From Lepidurus packardi (lineage: Eukaryota > Arthropoda > Branchiopoda > Notostraca > Triopsidae), in contig JAKZAN010000002.1 in assembly GCA_023053545.1 (NCBI GenBank), positions 8,366,790 through 8,430,789 on the forward strand: a stretch of DNA of 64,000 nt, given 5' to 3'. Of this stretch, positions 23,272-36,100 are shown piece after piece. How positions within the stretch are numbered: position 1 is the first letter of the stretch; the number at the start of each line of letters is the position of its first letter. A program made the position numbers and the translations under genes. The notes beneath the pieces are model-generated. The model ran no database searches, had not been told where the DNA came from, and saw only the letters and a program-made list of their open reading frames with translations.

Positions 23272-25091
23272 ATGATTAACCGTGTTTATCGTATGTTAAG
23301 TGTTAATCTATTAACTCTTCCTAGTACATCGTTGTCGAGATTTAAATTTATAGTATTACTAATTCTACTCCTTACACATCTGACCTTCACAGACAGTCGC
23401 CAACGTAGCATAGAGAAACTCGACACCCCAATGCTAAAATTCATCAAAGAAATGCAAACAAAACGAAACGACGAAAATAGACAAATCAAAATTGAACTGG
23501 ACGCCATTAACAGTACCTTGAGACACCTAACATTGAGATACCTAACAGACACTAATGAAGGCCATTTCATACGAAGATTCAACCCCCAACTTAATTCCGA
23601 GGCAAAAACGGGGAATCCTTAACGGTGGAGGTGAAGTCTTGCGCTGGCTTTTTGGCACCCTTAGCAGCAAAGATCTAGAAGACATTAACCGAAAATTCAG
23701 CAGGATAACAAAGGACAATAGAATGCTGTATCATTTAGAAGAACAACAGGCTACATTACTAAACGGCACGTACCTGCAGGTCCGGAAAAATGTGGACGCT
23801 ATTTCAAAAATTACGAAAGCAGTGAGTAGCCTTGCCAGTAGTGTTGAAGACCTCGAAGCTGTGATTGCAGAATTTGGAGATTTTTATGCGTTTACGTGGA
23901 ATTTTGCTCGAAAATTGGACAACGCTTATCATACCCTTGGTACCATTATACTTTGGTTACACCAAAACGTTAATAACATGAACATGGGCTTGTCAACAAT
24001 AGCGTCAGGACGACTTTCACCAAACATAATTCCTCCAACAGAGCTATGGCAAATTCTTCAAGAAGTAAGCCGCTACCTATCCCGCAACTGGGTCGTAACA
24101 AAGGCGGGAGAACCAGGGAACATGTGGACCCATTACCAGGAATTCCGGGTGCGTTCAGCAGCAACACTCCAAGGCACACTGAAAATCTTCGTGAACATAC
24201 CACTACAAGATTTAAGTACTACACTTGATCTTTATCAACTAATAGCTCTACCGACTTTTTTACCTGGAGGGAATTTCTCAGTTGTCTATGAGACACAATA
24301 CGATTATCTCGGCTTAACAAGCGACAGACAGTCGTATGTTGAATTTACTTCCTCAAAATTGGCAGAAACTTGTACAACAGGATCAGCGAAGATTTGCTCC
24401 ACCAGTAAAGCCCTCACGCGTGGCATCCATGGGCGCTCTTGCTTGTATGCTGCGTTCTTTAATGATACTGTCTTGATTGCGGAATTGTGCAAAAAGACAG
24501 TCCGAATAGACGGCAGGCCATGGTGTCATTACCTTGGGAAAAACAAATGGATCTATTCAATACCTCAACCAATGCAACTTACAATATCTTGCCCAGAAGA
24601 ACGACGTCCAGAAGCCTACAGCAAGAGTTCCAGTGTCCAGCTAAATGATGTGGGCATCTTAGAACTACCGGATGGCTGCTCAGCTCACTCCGGGTGGTGG
24701 ACCTTTCCGGCAAACTTGGAAAAACTTAATAATTATACAATCCACACCAGCACTATAGACGTAAAAAATATCTTTTCCGATTTAGATTTTAACTTACCAT
24801 ATCCTGTTGTGCAACTCCCAAAACCAAATCATCAAGGATTAACGCAAATTACCAAAGACATTTTGGAAGACCTACAGAAAAAAAGTACATTAGACCCAAA
24901 TTGGGAAATCAGATACAAGTTGTTCGAAAAAGCAGTTCAAGATTCAAAACCTATTTTTAATAATCTGAGTGACGAAATTTCGTATGTCTGTATGACCCAA
25001 AGCTTCTTGACCCAATTTTTACTATACTGTTGTGATTACTGCCGCCACAATATTTGCCCTCCCTGCCATCATCTATGTTTTTGAGGCTTAG
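23272..25091 (+). pseudogene. Broken env-like fusion glycoprotein gene of a gypsy/errantivirus-type retroelement
   Basis: An old copy of an LTR-retroelement envelope gene with similarity in layout to errantivirus Env and baculovirus F proteins. The first frame (ATG 23272, stop 23620-23622) has a hydrophobic signal-like segment and a short surface-subunit part. A second frame, open from about 23555 to 25084, carries a furin-type site (RQKR, 23600-23611) followed at once by a Gly-rich hydrophobic fusion-peptide-like stretch, a heptad-like region and Cys-rich domains. The C-terminal hydrophobic anchor lies in a third frame ending at the TAG 25089-25091. Thus at least two frameshifts separate signal/SU, fusion subunit and anchor. 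No gag or pol lies upstream. It is directly followed by the 590-bp repeat. Confidence 0.7.
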
Positions 25092-25118
25092 ATGGCTGAC
25101 AAGAAAACAAATTGAACT

Positions 25119-25709
25119 ACTTCGTCTCTGGCAAACCTTACTTGATGTTGATGATAAATAAGTAGGGTATAGTGAATTATAAATTCCAACTTGTAATTCA
25201 ATATTATTATTATAATAACCATACCTGGATATCCAACTTCTGCATGCTATACGTTTGAGCTACTGTTATTATATGAGTGAACATTAGTTACCAACAAACT
25301 TTTCAAGTACTGTACCCCAAAAACAATAATAAAAATAATGATACATATAAATTGAGGAGTGACAAGCACAACTCTACTCTTTAGTGATGAAGGTCCACAC
25401 AAGTGGCGTAAACTGCAGTTCTAAGTAGCCCCTCCTACATGCAACGCCTCCAAGTAAAGTAGTCTACACTCCACTGTAAACAAAACTTGTCATGTAAACT
25501 TCGAAGATAAATATTTAAATAAGTTGTGAAATTACTGCCAAGGTAATAATGCCAAATTAAAGATAACTATAGCAATAAACTGTATTGTTAATTTCACTTG
25601 CACAAACTGTGTAGGTGTGGAGAACTTTAGTGTCAAATATTGCTACCCGAGTTCGAACTTGGGTTACCCGAGTTCGAACTCGGGTAGAGGCTCTACTTGG
25701 GTCGCAACA
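25119..25709 (+). mobile_element. ~590-bp repeat (LTR-like), copy 1
   Basis: Nearly identical over its whole length to the reverse complement of 63400-63989. The right boundary ...GGTCGCAACA (25709) is sharp, since the flanks differ directly after it. The left boundary is at 25119 (CTTCGTCTCTGG). Near the right end are two TTCGAA palindromes and the palindrome GTAGAGGCTCTAC. Its position directly after env fits a 3' LTR. However, no polypurine tract, primer-binding site or second LTR in the same orientation is visible, so a non-LTR origin remains possible. It ends 98 bp before the endonuclease V start codon and so replaces most of that gene's upstream region. Confidence 0.7.
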
Positions 25710-25807
25710 GGGTCGTTTTGCCAGTGTTGGCAATGTAAACAATAGAACTTTTAAACTTTCTTTGCTATCGATAAATTTGCTCAATGATTCAGTTGGAATC
25801 TTTAGCA

Positions 25808-27123
25808 ATGAAATGGGATAGTGAGCAACAGAATTTATCTGAAAAGCTAATTGCGACTGATATTGAAACATGTCAATTAAAAAGGTATAAGTAAAAAAAT
25901 CAAGGTCTGCTGCATACTACATTTTTTCCCTAGATGAGAACATCACTTTAGGTTGGAAGCTTAACTTTCAAATAATAGTAGCGTATTATGAAGCACGCTA
26001 TCTTATTTTCGACAGGCTAGTTCAAGGCTAATGTTTGTAATTAAAAATCTCTACTATGGATGGTTAATGAGTAACAGTTGGAGTTATCCTGACTAAATTA
26101 TATCTATTTTTAACAGGGATCTAAAACTTGTAGGTGGTTTCGACTTATCATTCTTCAAGCACGATGCCAATAGAGCAGTTTCAAGTTTAATTATTTGCAA
26201 ATTGCCAGATATGGAGGTTTTATACGAAGACACTGACAGCATTTCTTTGAGCCATCCGTATATTCCAGGTAAGATTCATTTCCATAGCTCCTTCTTCTTA
26301 GACGTCAAGAGGTCGTGTAAGAACCGTTTGGGATTGAAGAGAAATTTGTAACATTTTCCACTAAGGATAATTTATTTTTGCTTCCTAGGCTATTTGGCGT
26401 TTCGAGAAGCAGAACCCTGTTTGATAGCTTTGGAAAGATTAAAGCAAAGTCATCCAGAATTCTACCCGCAAGTTTTGCTTATTGACGGAAATGGAATTTT
26501 GCATCCCAGACGCTTAGGTTTAGCCTCCCATATTGGTACGTCAAAAATGTGTTTTTAACCGGCTTTCACATAAAATATGTTCAAGTACGTAAACAGGACG
26601 ATGTGCAATTCTATTCATCCCCTGCCATCTCCTTAGTTACTTCGTTAAAGTGTGGATAATTATTGTTTGCTACGTGTTATAACTCTAGGAATCCTTGCTG
26701 ACTTGCCTACAATTGGTGTGGCCAAAAATCTGTATCAAATGGAGGATTTGGTACGAAATGAAGATCATAAAAGCAAAATTAGAGCTCTCCAGCCTGGCTC
26801 CTATTTCCACATACGACAACAAGGATCAATTCTAGGTGCTGTAAGTACTTACATCAAGTCCTTCTTTCAAACAAAATTTTAGTTCAAGTTGGTTAATATT
26901 AAAGTTGATTAAAAGATAGCTATTCAACCTTTGTCTTTTCTTACAGGCCTTAAGAACTAGCCAAAGTAGTCGTAATCCAGTCTATGTTTCCATTGGACAC
27001 AAAATTAGTCTGGAAACGGCCCTTTATTGCGTCAAACAATGTATCACAAAATACCGAGTACCTAATCCATTACGCGAAGCTGATCTCCGTTCTCGCTTCG
27101 CCGTACGACAGTTCTTAAATTAA
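25808..27123 (+). CDS. ENDOV: Endonuclease V (inosine-specific ribonuclease)
   Basis: Five exons: 25808-25884, 26117-26268, 26389-26535, 26689-26840, 26947-27123; 234 aa. In animals this family cleaves RNA one phosphodiester 3' of inosine. Diagnostic motifs are VGGFDLSF (first catalytic Asp), HPYIPGYLAFREAEP (with the Tyr wedge and catalytic Glu), LLIDGNGILHPRRLGLASHIG (catalytic Asp), GVAKNLY and the C-terminal PVYVSIGHKISLETA. The N-terminus WDSEQQNLSEKLIATD aligns with the human WKREQARLKAHVVDRD, supporting ATG 25808. Complete, no broken motifs. The 590-bp repeat ends 98 bp upstream, so transcription may start in or beside it. AATAAA at 27269. Confidence 0.95.
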
Positions 27124-27268
27124 ACGGATATGAATGAAGACAATTAAAGTCAATTGTCGCTTTTTATTTAGTGAAAAAGCTTCTTAGATAATGAAAAATC
27201 TTTGATAAGGCTTGTCGTGAATGTAAGAAATCCAATAATATTCGTAAAAAATGTTACTTTTCAATGTG

Positions 27269-27274
27269 AATAAA
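27269..27274 (+). terminator. Endonuclease V polyadenylation signal AATAAA
   Basis: Canonical signal about 145 bp downstream of the ENDOV stop codon. Confidence 0.5.
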
Positions 27275-27687
27275 GATAAACTAAATCTAGCAAAACCTGT
27301 TTGTGTTACCCCAGCTATCCATTTCCAACGCTTCAGCTAATGGTTACGTTGAGCACTTGAATTTCACGAGTCGAAGCGCCGAAGGTAACTCATTCAATCA
27401 AGCGATGGGGAAAGGGTAAAACGTCCCCATGTGCAATGAGGGTCAAAGAGATCTCAGAGATCGCTCATCCATTTATTTTTTCTACGGCTTCTATTGGCAA
27501 GCGGGTTTAACCTGTTTTTTTTTTTTAATACAAAAAACGCTCTTTTCACTAACCGTAAATGTAAGGCTACTATAATTTCTTTAAATTAATTTGTTAATTT
27601 TCTATTTTTCATTCTAAAGTAATTCGATGAATGTAATAACTTTCAAATGATTAAGCATATATGATTAATAAAATAACAACATATTTG

Positions 27688-28170
27688 TAAGACTGGGTTT
27701 TTGGCTTAGTTTTTCGTTTAGTTCCACATAACTTTTCCCGCCCCATAGATGTCGCCCATTAAAGAACTACCATACCTCGCCCAAACGCATCTCGCTATGA
27801 AGTACTAACCCACTGGGTACTACCCCGAACTGTCCTCTCGGGACTTCGCCACTGTTCGTGGACCATCCATCGAGTTGCTGTACACCTTTTGCGTCCATTT
27901 CCCCCAACTGTGGAGGGGAACAGTTATCTGCTTATCTTAATAGATCACTCTACTATGGTCCGAGGGCAATCTGGTTCTGGTAGAATCGCCAAAACCCCCC
28001 GTACTTTTCTCTCAAGAAAATTGAGAGAAATTGCCTCCAATACTCTGGGACGTAATTTTTCAATGATGAAAGCGATGTAAGATTATGTTTTTGGTTTAGT
28101 TTAGTCCCACCTGAGTTTTCCCGTCCTCTATAGATGTCACCCATTAAAGAACGAATCCATTAGCCTATAT
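27688..28170 (+). mobile_element. Retrotransposon fragment with integrase-like peptide, flanked by a ~390-bp-spaced direct repeat
   Basis: At about 27889-27950 plus reads RPFPPTVEGNSYLLILIDHST, which fits the start of the gypsy-type integrase core (GPFPxTxxGNxYLLVxIDHFT). The frame does not continue with integrase sequence. A sequence starting GTAAGA.T....TTTTTGG.TTAGTTT and including GATGTC.CCCATTAAAGAAC occurs at about 27688 and again at about 28078. This is a small decayed element, unrelated by visible sequence to the env copy 2.6 kb upstream. Confidence 0.45.
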
Positions 28171-28863
28171 ATGACCCAATACTATGCTCTTCCTGCAATG
28201 ATCCGCCCACGTCTTCTTACGAAGGAATTGTCTTCTTCGCCCAACAAGTATAATTATTACACACGGTCTTTTACCAGCATCCAGCTGGCCCGCTCCGTTC
28301 CATTGTGCATCTTGTAGCAGGAAAGGCCTCTATCGTTCAACCACGGATGTATTGTTGACTGAGTCCGCAGCCCGACCCCTAACGTACGGTTTTGTTCCCA
28401 TTATATACCCCTTGCTTTCAACCGTTACAAATGGGACACGTGGAAAAACATAAAAGAAATTTAACAGTTCGACTTGGTCACAGGAGTATTCATAAACGTC
28501 GGGCCTGCTAAAATACACTTGCTACAATATCCTCGTCATTCAATACAATAGTCTCTTGCCGAATTGTAAGCTTATTTTCCGTTCCTCTGCTTCTAACTGC
28601 CTTTTCAACTTGTGATCTTTTTTTTTCATCCAGATAACTACAGTATTTACCTTTTGCCAATCCACACCTTAACATTACTACCACTTTAGCGCCAGTGAAT
28701 TTGGGTAGGGAAAATTCGTGTTTTTAATTTTTCGTGAATTGTGCTGCCACCTTGGTTTTTCTAGCCAACCACCGATGTTATTGTTAGTTATTATTTGAGG
28801 GCGAAACGGAAAGCTAATGGTGAAGCCAATATGGTAAAATAATATAGTGTAACTAATTCAGTG
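28171..28863. other. Intergenic region upstream of VCPKMT
   Basis: No gene recognised. A 5' untranslated exon of VCPKMT probably ends at the donor CTG|GTAAGTG (about 28874) and joins the acceptor TTTTTCAG at 29048. The presumed leader contains a minimal upstream ORF (ATGGTAAAATAA). Confidence 0.4.
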
Positions 28864-29026
28864 CTGGAAACTGGTAAGTGAATGAACTTTTCCGTTCTTA
28901 ACTTGATTTCCACGTTTATCTCTTCTGGTCTTTGCAGAGCTCTACTTTTTTGTGTTCAAAAGTTGATCCTTTCATTATGGCTTGAATTTTTTGTTTCCTT
29001 ATACAGCTTAGTTTTAAAACATCTGA

Positions 29027-29835
<809 letters not shown>

Positions 29836-30129
29836 CAAAACTCCACGTCTAAACTCTATTTTGATTTTTTATTTTACCACTGCAAAATATACCAATACAA
29901 AAAATGTCACTTCAGTCTCAAATTCTATTAGGTTTAACATCACAAATAATGTAACATGTTATTTTCTTTTCTATTTGGTGGGTTTTACACAACGTCACAT
30001 CGTGCAAACCTTCTCTTTGGTTTATGGAGACAGAACAGGTTCCAGAGGTGGGGTTAGGGATGTCTTATTATGACTAGGTCCTTTTTTGTTTATTGTACAT
30101 TCTTTAGTTCGCGTCATTACTGTAACAGA
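29836..30129. other. VCPKMT/Ryk convergent intergenic region
   Basis: 294 bp holding the 3' UTRs of both genes. An AATAAA on minus (30089-30094) lies 36 bp after the Ryk stop and is its likely polyadenylation signal. Confidence 0.5.
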
Positions 30130-33100
30130 CTAAATGAATCTGCCTAACGCTGTGTGAAAATCCTGCAAACAAGCCAACAATTGGAGAAACGTTGGACGTT
30201 CCTTCGGGTCCGCAATCCAGCAACAAGCCATCACAGCAAACCTGTCGTCCAAGAAAATTCCTCTTTTAAATTTATATCAACAAACATTCCTTCCTAAGTT
30301 TCCTTAGCCGTTGTCTTAAAGTAAATCTTAACAGTCGCAATCTTAACTGTATCTTAACAGACATTCGTCAAGTATCGAAACTCGTAAACATTAGAAACTC
30401 TGATATATAATAGGTTGTCTAATTTATGGCAAGCCGAAAGCTTATTATGAGTTTCAACTTACAATTCGTCTGGGCAGTTGAGAGGTTGAGCAAGGCGATA
30501 ATCATCTTTTAAATACGTCTCCATTTCAAAGGGGTCGACTTCCATATAAGGCTGTTGAGCAAGGGTGGTCAGTTCCCAGAGTAGAACACCAAAAGACCAC
30601 TAGTTTAACAAAACCTCAAATTAGGAACATTGTTATTACACCTGCTAAAGGGGGAAAGTGATGGGGCGGGTATGAGTCCGAAGGAAGTCATTTAATGAGC
30701 TTACCACATCAGACGCTGGGGAGAATTCACGCTGACTGAGACTCTCCAAGGCGAGCCATTTAATGGGTCGGTTCTCATTATCCCCTAAGCAGTGGTAATC
30801 ATTGGGAAATAAATCCCGTGACAACGCTGTATCTGTCACTTTGACACGCAACCGTTCATCCACCCTAAAGTGTTCATAATGTGATCACAGAGTGGTTATT
30901 TTGAGAAAATTGTGCCATGAGAAACCGCTTACACGCAATTGCGAGCAGCCAAATCGCGGTGCAGAATCCGATGGCGGTGTAAATACAACATGGCCAGGGT
31001 CACCTGCACTGCCATGTCCACCACGTCTTGGGTCAGCAACGCTGTGCGAACTTCTTTCGCCCCCAAACTACCGTCTAGTAATCGCGGCAGGTCGGTAATG
31101 CTGCAGGAATTGCCACTACCATTGCGACAGCTTAGAAGAAACCTGAGCGAAAAATTGCATTGAAGGGAAGAAAACGGATAAATTGTAATGAGACATGCTT
31201 ACTTCTTCAGGTTGCCCCGATTAGTCCAGGGATAGACAACCAAAGGAGGGTGAGTGCCGTCCGCACAACAGCCCAACACTCCCAAAATGTGTCGGTGTTG
31301 TAAACCACACATGAACGTGCCTTCACTCACCAACGCTGCTTTCTGAGCTGGCGAGGCGTATTCTATTTGTAGAGGAATATTAAAATTTTAATTAGTTTTT
31401 GTGAGAGCAAGCTAACTCGGTGCTTCTGAAGGGATTTTGTGTAAGCAATTTTCAGATTTTTCTAGATTTGTAGATAGCTGGTTGTGTAAAACATCATGAA
31501 ATATTTTCAGGTTTTTATACATTCAGGCGCCCGTATACCTTAGCTCGGTATAGGCGATTAATATGGGGAATTTCGGAACACTTTTTTGGGAAATACAGTG
31601 CATTTAATGAAAAACATTCGACAAAACTCTTGGGCTTGCTAACAGGTAGTGCACAACCAATGCAACATTTTTTGCAATGAGTACTACATTAGCAGTATGT
31701 AAATAAAGTGTTCAACTATGAGAAATACGTTGCCTAAAACTATGTCCTTTGATTGTGAACTAGCTGCTAACAAAAGAACACTCTTGCTTTAGATTGCTTT
31801 CAAATCTGACAAGCCGTTTTCGAAAAATCTTGTTCCGGAAGTTCGACCACTTGATTTGGGATATTGTGCTGCTACAACAAATTGTACTTTTCAGAATCAA
31901 AAAGCGTAGAAACTTTGCTGCAATTAGCTGTCTATTTATTTTTATTCTTTTTTACTTTTTTACGCAAAGTTTCGCAAAACAATAACAAACATCAGTGCCA
32001 TCTGTGACTGTTTTGCATCAATAAGCTAAGGTTTACGGGAGCCTTAAGCATATATAACAATGGAGGTGTACCAGTTGTGAATACTGTAGTTAAAAAGCAA
32101 GAGTTTCACAAAAATACCCTATCAAATTTAAAAAATTTAAAAACCTAAAAGGTTATTGATATCTGAAAGTTGTTCCTATCCCCCAAAAGACTCATTTCCA
32201 ACCATTAGTACTAATTAATATGTGAGTAAAGCACAGTTTTCTTAAATAAAGAAGATTAAACGGGACTTCAAAGCTTTTTTCTTCAGTTTGAGATCCTTAA
32301 TTTTTTTTTGGATTTCGTTTACTTGCCCATCTTTTTCCCGTGCACGCTCGATCCCAATTTCCTGCTTAATATTTTTTTTATCCTTTTTTTCTGCGCCTCT
32401 CTCTAAAAACGGCAGGAAAGCGAGGAAGAAATGTAGGACTAATTCAGTTTAAGTGTGCTCTTACCCTAGCTGCAAACTTTGTCAGATCTACTTATCCGTT
32501 AATTCATTTTCTCAGTTTTAAAAAAAAAATATATTCTAGGATAATAAAAAACGGCTTACTCTATTTTTATAACTTGACAAGTCTCTCAATTAATGATAAA
32601 AAAAGATTGGCTTGCACGCGGATACGTTATACGTATACGTATGCCTTGCCATTTTTTGTGCAGTGATTAGGTTTAATTCCTTAAAGTGCATTTTGTAATA
32701 AAAAGCAAAATGAGAAAAATTAGGTCCAGGAGCGGAGGCTCTTGTTATTAAACTTGTGCACTAAACAGTATTATTTTACCTGAAACTGTCTTAACGAGGA
32801 CCTCGCCTTCGCGTGAAGTGTCGGGATGCAAAAATAGTCCTCTGTAAACACGACCAAACGTGCCTTCGTGGAGCAAATTTCGTAGTGTAATGCGAAAACG
32901 AGGTACTGCCAGTCTTTGCAATTTTTCTCCGTCTGTCATCCTGGATTCATACGAAGCCTAATGAGATACTCGAGCGTTTGATAAAGGTTCTGTGAATTAA
33001 CTTCTTTCTTGTGGCATTACTTGCGAGCCATTAGAAATGACGGATTGGGCGTAGCTTGAATGATTGTTCAACCTTGGCTTGGAAAGCGGTGTGCTGCAGG

Positions 33101-36100
33101 CGCTTATATTGCTGCTCGGAATACGTGGTGGTGTTAACACATTCTAAAAATTTCATCAGACCGTTTTATGGGCGCTCGTACCTTTTTTTAATTTGTTCTT
33201 CTTTTTTACGTTATTTTCGTTCCTCTCAAATTTCTTACTTGGTATGGATTGAGGTATTGATGTAAGCCCGAAACCTGGTAAGCCGCTACTTCTTTATTGC
33301 TCGTCGGAACCGAAGATTTGTAGCTAGCTACAGAACGGCTGCCGGAATGCATATTGCTGTTGTTTACCACCCGCGTCTAAGAAACACGATTCGTAAAATA
33401 GGAAGAAAAAAAATACACTTTCACTGTCAATTTGTGTGTGTGTAAGTGTGTAAAACTACCGTACGTCGTACCTGGAAAGTACTAGACGCAGAAGTCAAAG
33501 GTACTTTTTGGAAACTAGCAATGGTGGCGTAGCTCGCGCTGCCATTACTACTTCCTCGATAAATATCGCTGAGAAAAACGTTGGGGTTGCTGCAATACGT
33601 GGCCGTGTCGTAAATCCCACTGCAGAGAGAAAAAACTTTTGTTGTAAGGGTCGATGCAATTAAGGCTGTCGTAAATTGTTCCTTGTTTATATCTGCACGT
33701 ATAGATTTCCCTGCTGTCGCGCCAAATTTATCTCCAACTAAAAACGTCATTTCTGCACAATTTCTGAGTGTAAAATTTAAGTTAATGCTCATTACTAACT
33801 TCAAAGATGTCCTGAAAAGATTAACTTGAAAAAACAATGGAACACATATGTGGGTATAAATTGGATTTTTTTTAGCTCTTATTCCCTTTTAATGCGATTT
33901 GGTTTCCTCAAAGAGGTCGCACTATCAATCAATATCAAGTTCCCTGCCCGTCTATAATAAGTTAGCCCCCTTTGGGTCCCCTTTTGCGGCAAACGCAGCC
34001 CGTGTTCGCCGATTGTCGCATATAACTAGCTTTGTTATTTATACGGATATTTTTTTTGGCTCTCTCTCTCGCCCCCTTCTTATTATACTCTTTTGTACTA
34101 TGACTTGTGTTTCGGGGTTCGTACGGGCCGTGTCATATATATACGCAAGACACGATACGCAGGCGGGGAGGCAATACAGCATGTACAGTACATGTATAGA
34201 CGTCCTTGTGTTCTTGTCAAGCGGTAAAAAAAACTACCGGCATTTCTTGGTTAGAAGCGAAAAGGCAAACTTTACTTACTTGGGCGGGAGCGCTTTACGT
34301 TTACGGACATAAAGGATGGATGTGACGGTGAGGAGGATCAAAATCAATGTACATGCTGAGCCCACTGCTATGTATAACGTGCTGTTGGTGGTGACTAATG
34401 ATTCGGGTTGGAGAAGCACCGATTCGTTCCGAGCCGCACGATCTTCTGTTGACCACAATAAAAGTCTTTATTAGTGACGGGGAATTTTCGGGTGTATGGC
34501 AAGAAGTCAAGGCAAATATGCCATAAACCATAAAATTTCAGACATAATGTAGCACAAGTCAAGTGGCACGTCACGCCTATTCTTTGTAAAGCCCTTGCCA
34601 AAATTGAAGCTATACGAGTGCGGCCGGGTTTCGGAACAGTTAGATGGCGTGCTCAGAGACACTCGACTTGTTTTAGTATTTTATCGATAATTCAATGTAT
34701 TGATAAGAAAATCGATACCAGAGTTTCTCAGAAGGGAAATGCCATGAAACGTTTGTTAGATTAAACGAGTTTGTTATGTTGTTTCTGTCATAAGAGATTT
34801 ACATATTTCAAAGAAGTTATGCATTTCTTAACCCATTCGTGCAGTGTAGATAACCGACTCTATAGGAGAAGTTTTCCCACCGAGAGGAACCAAGTTTCTG
34901 GAATCAATATTATAGTTGTAATACCGATTGGAAGCGCGTGGGACTAAGAATTCATCGGAATTCATATTTCACCAACATGTTTGGCCATATAACGAGGGAT
35001 GCTATTATTTTTTTAATAACTTTTCGACTCCTCTTATTATTTTTCTCATGGACATGGCGCTCAATAACCAACAGTGTTTTCTTGTTTGTTTGTTTTCAAG
35101 GTATAACCTTTTAAAAGTTTACGCTTGAACATTTTTCTTCGGTTAGAGCAGAAGATTTCAGTTTCCAAAAGCAACTGGTTAATCTGTGAAATAATCGAGT
35201 AAGTAGTTTCTGTCGTGCGATTGGTAATACTTTGGTCCAACTGTTCGAGATGACGTTAGGGATAGCATGAGCGTATAGATTAGATGTAAGCACATTTGGG
35301 TTGTGGGGGGAAGGAGCCCGACAGTTTCGGACCAAGAAACGGATCCCTATTAAAACCACACAGATAGCTCGCGGTAACGTACGAGGTCAAACAACACAAT
35401 TTCATAATTTAGTGTGATATCGACCCGGGCTTCGCGAAACCCATAGTTTTCGGCCCATTTAACCCGTCCGAAACAGCAAATATTCGTGGCCGTGAGAAAG
35501 GGGACCCAGCTATTTCCAGTGCTCTGACATTTTAATGCACTACAATGTCGGGTAAGCTTTCTCCGAAGTGCATTCTTTGTGAGAGGAAAAATGGCATACT
35601 TTAGCCCAAAGAAAAGCCTTAATTTCCGGGTTTTGTACAACCAACATTGTCTGGGGAACCCACTAATTCATTGTCTTGCAGTCGAGCTAATGCAGTTCCA
35701 TCGTGGAAGCTACATAAGAACTTTAGCTTTACAATAATTATGTTTTCTTTGAATCGAATAGTTGAAGATATGAACCTTTACTGTTGAAACTGTTCAGGCT
35801 TTGAAACAAACAGTTTATGTCTTCTTAATATTTGAGAAAATAAGTTTGGAATGCCAGCCCATGGTCCGTTTTTCTTTAGCTTCACTAATTGCCGTACCTT
35901 CAAGTAATTACTACTGCTGTGTCAAATTTGTACCTGTACCTAATTACACTATAGCGGATTACAGTAACGTGGCTAATTACACTACTTAACTATTATAGCT
36001 TCTTATTGTAGCCCCAAACAATTGATATTGAGTCATTTATACCTGGTAGATCGTTTATACCTTGCAGGCAGATCTTTTTTCGTTTGAATTTGAGTTGCGT

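Noticed and set aside
25615-25821. Frames across the TTCGAA palindromes giving repeated VRTWVTRVRTRVE peptides (also at 20219-20428 and 63279-63552)
   Set aside because: The peptide periodicity simply mirrors the DNA palindrome, which stays open on both strands; not evidence of coding.
33899-34312. 137-codon plus frame antisense to Ryk
   Set aside because: Opposite strand of a Ryk intron and exon; composition without recognisable domains.
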